Notes under the pieces: generated by a model
The model's database searches: none
Told to the model about the DNA's origin: nothing
The model's input: only the letters and a program-made list of their open reading frames with translations
Source: Penaeus vannamei
Taxonomy: Eukaryota; Arthropoda; Malacostraca; Decapoda; Penaeidae
Direction of reading: 5' to 3'
Length of the DNA: 10,000 bases
NCBI RefSeq assembly: GCF_042767895.1
Contig: NC_091568.1
Coordinates: forward strand, 38,692,864 to 38,702,863
Made by a program: the position numbers and the translations under genes
In this document: positions 7,194 through 10,000 of the stretch, piece by piece
How the letters are laid out: each line of letters opens with the position of its first letter
How positions within the stretch are numbered: position 1 is the first letter of the stretch

Positions 7194-7375
7194 AAATTTA
7201 AAAACAAATTGACAAGGCTTAATCAACATGATGCAACATAGCCTTAGCAACACAGCTATAAAGAGATCTAATTTGCATAATGTCATTAATAGATCTCTCT
7301 TCCAATTTCTCATTCCCGCTCATTTCTTCATTAAATGCTTACTCAATCAAGAGGCATTGATCATTAATTAGGCAA
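7194..7375. other. Complex AT-rich island
   Basis: About 180 bases of complex sequence. It contains an octamer site within an inverted repeat (7262-7298, listed separately) and TAATTAGG/ATTAATTA homeodomain-like words near 7363-7371. No gene is recognised. Confidence 0.6.
7262..7298. promoter_or_regulatory. 9-bp inverted repeat framing an octamer ATTTGCAT
   Basis: AGAGATCTA (7262-7270) and TAGATCTCT (7290-7298) are perfect reverse complements. The 19-base centre starts with ATTTGCAT (7271-7278), the POU-domain octamer, and continues with TAATG-T-CATTA (7278-7288), a second small inverted repeat. This may be a binding module for POU/homeodomain factors or just a chance palindrome in AT-rich DNA. 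Confidence 0.25.
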
Positions 7376-7397
7376 ACGCACGCACGCACGCACGCAC
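7376..7397. repeat. (ACGC)5.5 microsatellite
   Basis: A short perfect ACGC tetramer run, giving one CpG every four bases. It is the only array of this type in the window. Confidence 0.95.
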
Positions 7398-7431
7398 ATA
7401 ACGAAAGGTTTCACACAATACATTTATTTTA

Positions 7432-7790
7432 AGAAAAAAAAAGAAAGAAAGAAAGGGAGAAAGAATAAAGTGAAGAAGATGATGATGAGGAGGAAGATGA
7501 AGAAAAAGAAGAAGAAAAAAGAAAAAGAAGAAAATTAATAATTATAATAATGATGATGATAATAATAAGAGGAACAAGATGAGGAAAATGTAGAAGAAGA
7601 AGATGGAAAAGTAAAAGAAATTTAAGAAAATGAAGAAGAAGAAGAAGAAGAAAAATGAAAAGGAGAAGAAATGGAAGAAGAAGAAAAAGAAGATGCTAAA
7701 GAAAAGGAAGATGGTGAAGAATAAGCAGAAACCTAATAAGGAAAATTTATAGGAAAAGAAAAGAAGAAGAAGAAAGGAAATACAGTAAGC
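7432..7790. repeat. GAA/ATG triplet-rich purine DNA
   Basis: About 360 bases of A and G with T at triplet positions: GATGATGATGAGGAGG (about 7479-7495), many GAAGAA runs (clearest at about 7633-7651), and ATAATAATGATGATGATAATAA near 7542-7567, interrupted by short breaks. It looks like a degenerate triplet microsatellite. Stops interrupt the frames, so it does not support an acidic repeat protein. Confidence 0.85.
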
Positions 7791-7851
7791 TTAAACAATA
7801 ACGAAAAGAAGGTAGATCATCAACAAAAAGGAAGGAAGCAGAAAATTAACG

Positions 7852-7855
7852 AGAA

Positions 7856-7887
<32 letters not shown>

Positions 7888-8131
7888 CGAGGGAGAGAGA
7901 GAGAGAAAGAGAGAGAAAGACAGAGAGAGAGAGCTGAGAGAGCGAGAGAGAGAGCTGAGAGAGCGAGAGAGAGAGCTGAGAGAGCGAGAGAGAGAGCAGA
8001 GAGAGCGAGAGAGAGAGCTGAGAGAGTGAGAGAGCGAGAGAGAGAGCTGAGAGAGCGAGAGAGAAAGAGAGCGAGAGAGAGAAAGAGGGAGAGAGAGAAA
8101 GAGAGAGAGAGAGAAAGAAAGAGAGAGAGAC

Positions 8132-8215
<84 letters not shown>

Positions 8216-8218
8216 TAA
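7852..8218. repeat. (GA)n array with an embedded 21-bp minisatellite
   Basis: A GA array with phase-marking C and A substitutions. Between about 7920 and 8067 the word GAGCTGAGAGAGCGAG recurs, with its C at 7934, 7955, 7976, 7997, 8018 and 8047. That is 21-base steps, with one step of 29. The copy at 7997 reads GCAGAG, without the T. From about 8146 to 8210 it is perfect GA. On the minus strand the 21-mer reads as a seven-residue Ser/Ala/Leu repeat; this is a translation artefact. Confidence 0.95.
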
Positions 8219-8338
8219 GAGACAATCAAACAGATAGAAAGACAGACAAAAAAACGAAAAAAAGCTCAAAATAAAAAACAAACAGTAAACATAAGCTCAG
8301 GTAAGACGAGGGGGAGTAAAAGGAAGTTAAATGAGAAA
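8219..8338. other. A-rich spacer
   Basis: About 120 bases, mostly A, with AGACAGACAAAAAAACG words, between the GA array and the G-run block. No gene seen. Confidence 0.65.
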
Positions 8339-8545
8339 GGGGGGGGGGGTAGGGGACAGGGACAAGGGGCAAGGGAGGGAAGGGGGGGGAGGGAAGTGAA
8401 GGGGGTCAGGGGGTCTTGGGAGGGGGATGGAAGGGAAGAGGGGGGGGGGCAAGAGGGAAGTTGGGGAGGGTAGGGCAAGGAAGGGTGTGGGGAGAGGGAA
8501 GGGGCAGGGAAGGGGGAGGGGCAGGGGCAGGGGGCAGGGATGCAC
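8339..8545 (+). repeat. G-rich block with many G runs (G-quadruplex-prone)
   Basis: About 205 bases that are nearly all G and A. It starts with 11 consecutive G (8339-8349) and has a second run of ten near 8440-8449. Dozens of GGG to GGGGG runs are separated by one to five bases, often as GGGCA, GGGAA or GGGGCAG. Far more than four G runs lie within loop distance, the standard rule for quadruplex formation. The minus-strand Pro-rich frames here are artefacts. Confidence 0.9.
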
Positions 8546-8603
8546 CTTAAAATGCGACAGGGCACGTGCGTCTCCAGGACCATCTGCCTTGAGGTCGTCT
8601 TAT

Positions 8604-8629
8604 GGTATCTGCAGTGCGCCGCAGATACC
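8604..8629. repeat. Inverted repeat, 9-bp arms
   Basis: GGTATCTGC (8604-8612) and GCAGATACC (8621-8629) are perfect reverse complements with an 8-base loop, AGTGCGCC. The stem is GC-closed at both ends. No U-run follows. Confidence 0.8.
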
Positions 8630-8660
8630 CCCCTGCAGACACTTTCTCACTACTCCTGCT

Positions 8661-8675
8661 GCATTCAAAGAATGC
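8661..8675. repeat. Inverted repeat, 6-bp arms
   Basis: GCATTC and GAATGC flank AAA. It is a small tight hairpin about 30 bases after the 9-bp one. Arms this short are common by chance. Confidence 0.6.
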
Positions 8676-8682
8676 TGTCGGC

Positions 8683-8807
8683 TCTCTCTCTCTCTCCTTT
8701 CTCCTCTCTCTCCTTTCTCTTCTCTCTCTCTCTCTCTTTTCTCTTTTCTCTTTCTTTCTACTTTCTCTCTCTCTCTCTCTCTCTTTTCTCTTTTCTCTTT
8801 CTTTCTA

Positions 8808-8862
<55 letters not shown>

Positions 8863-8927
8863 TCTCTTTCTCTTTCTCTTTCTCTTTCTCTTTCTCTTTC
8901 TCTTTCTCTTTCTCTTTCTCTTTCTCT

Positions 8928-8971
<44 letters not shown>
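8683..8971. repeat. (CT)n compound array with (TTTCTC)14
   Basis: CT repeats with a duplicated segment TTTTCTCTTTTCTC...TTTCTTTCTACTTT, copies ending near 8760 and 8807, 47 bases apart. Perfect CT follows at about 8812-8854, then 14 copies of TTTCTC (8855-8938), then CT again. TTTCTC is the complement, in rotation, of the AGAAAG hexamer at 3001-3054. Phe-Ser-Leu translations are artefacts. Confidence 0.97.
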
Positions 8972-8974
<3 letters not shown>

Positions 8975-9480
8975 GGAGAAGGAGAAGGGAGATGGAGGGA
9001 AAAGGCGAAGGTGCAGTAAAAATGGGAAGAGGAGAAGGGAGGGAAGGAAAGATAGTGAAAGGATGGAATTGATGATAAAGAGAAGGAAAAGATGGGGCGC
9101 AAGGAAATAGAAGATAAAGCAGAGGGGATAAAGGGAAATGAAAGAGAGAGAGAGGAAGAGGAGGAGCTGAAGAGAAGAGCGGAAGAGAGGAAGGAGAAGG
9201 AGACGAGAGGAGGGAGAAATAGAGGAGGAGAGAAAGGAAAAAAAATTGACTGGAGCAGGTGTTCAAAAGGGCATAAAGTAATAAAATAAAAATAGATTCA
9301 AGGAAAAACATGAACCGCCATAAACGAAGATGAAAAAGGACAAGAAAAAAAGAATAAAAGGGGGAGGATGAAGCAGACGATAAAGAGAGGACAAAAATAT
9401 AAGACGAAGGAAACAAGAAAAGGGGAATAGAAGATAAAGGAGAAGATAAGAAAATTAATCTTAAGAAAAGGAATGAAAAT
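8972..9480. other. Purine-rich non-genic DNA
   Basis: Strand bias flips at about 8972, from pyrimidine to purine. About 500 bases of G/A-rich DNA follow, with GGAGAAGG, GAGGAGG and AAGATAAAG words and no fixed period. A plus-strand frame of 65 codons (9092-9289) is Glu/Lys/Arg-rich, as any such tract would be, and has no family features. I see no gene. Confidence 0.65.
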
Positions 9481-9507
9481 AGGAAGGAGAGAGAGAGGAG
9501 GACAGGT

Positions 9508-9590
<83 letters not shown>

Positions 9591-9603
9591 AGGGAGGGAG
9601 GGA
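9481..9603. repeat. (AG)37 followed by GGGA tetramers
   Basis: A GA-rich head is followed by perfect AG at 9511-9584 (37 copies), then about five GGGA/GGAG tetramers to 9603. Confidence 0.97.
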
Positions 9604-9630
9604 AATAGAAAAAGTAGAAAAAGAAAGAGA

Positions 9631-9814
<184 letters not shown>

Positions 9815-9839
9815 AGAGAGAGAGACATATATATATATA

Positions 9840-9887
<48 letters not shown>

Positions 9888-9930
9888 CAGAGAGATAGAT
9901 AGATACATAGATAGATAGATAGATAGATAG
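9815..9930. repeat. Compound GA / ATAT / GATA repeat
   Basis: GA patch, AT patch (about 9827-9838), longer GA with CA breaks (to about 9885), then GATA/ATAG tetramers ending at 9930. It repeats the words seen at 6179-6211. Confidence 0.93.
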
Positions 9931-10000
9931 AAAGAAACAGACAAACACACAAACATAAACAACCATTAGAACCAACACCTCATAACACACCCATCCCACA
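9931..10000. other. A/C-rich complex end of window
   Basis: The last 70 bases are A/C-rich (ACAAACACAC, then CCATTAGAACCAACACC) without a clear period or gene. The feature may continue past the edge. Confidence 0.6.

Larger units (their letters stand above)
8546..8682. other. GC-balanced complex island
   Basis: About 135 bases of balanced composition between the G-run block and CT repeats. It carries CACGTG at 8563-8568 and two inverted repeats (8604-8629 and 8661-8675). No A/B boxes of a tRNA-type promoter and no open frame of note. It is one of the few places in the window where a conserved element could reside. Confidence 0.6.

Noticed and set aside
9092..9289. 65-codon Glu/Lys/Arg-rich frame
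   Set aside because: Purine-rich DNA encodes Glu, Lys, Arg and Gly by composition. There are no family motifs or start context to support it.

Overview
This window reads as non-coding nuclear DNA from a eukaryote with an extreme load of microsatellites. I find no protein-coding gene, rRNA, tRNA, CRISPR array or recognisable transposon that I can support. Long perfect arrays of AG/CT, AT and AC/GT sit next to compound arrays of hexamers, GATA, GGGA and GAA triplets, separated by short AT-rich islands of complex sequence. This texture is typical of decapod crustaceans, and penaeid shrimp genomes are known for very high simple-repeat content. The assignment to a penaeid-like decapod is an inference from texture alone; another repeat-rich invertebrate is possible.

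Layout. 1-770: a (TG)40 array grading into 17 copies of a CGTGTG hexamer, then AT-rich unique DNA. 770-1100: (CT)n, (CA)n and a 16-base C run. 1246-2532: a diverged tandem array with a period near 74 bp, about 17 units, followed by a 28-base A run. 2641-3215: (GA)n. 3216-3430: a complex island with a nested hairpin. 3431-3888: (CT)n and CCCT. 3960-4200: TATATTTA-type DNA. 4500-5756: a long pyrimidine domain with internal duplications. 5757-6330: purine DNA holding eight nearly identical 34-bp repeats, then (GA)47. 6481-7375: the longest complex stretch, with an inverted pair of CACGTG boxes, a 122-bp tandem duplication and an octamer framed by 9-bp inverted repeats. 7432-8218: GAA and GA purine DNA with a 21-bp minisatellite. 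8339-8545: dense G runs. 8546-8682: a GC-balanced island with two short hairpins. 8683-8971: CT repeats. 8972-9930: purine DNA, then 183 bp of AT repeat and GATA-type repeats. 9931-10000: complex AC-rich end.

All long open frames here are low-complexity by-products of repeats (Ser-Leu, Arg-Glu, Val-Cys, Thr-His dipeptides), so no genes act together. What deserves attention is structural: the 74-bp array with its partly alternating unit types, a 207-bp uninterrupted pyrimidine-purine alternation, strand-switching purine/pyrimidine domains that can pair with each other, a G-run block, and several inverted repeats in the few complex islands. I see no convincing new gene system. The best candidates for function are the satellite-like array and the paired CACGTG site.
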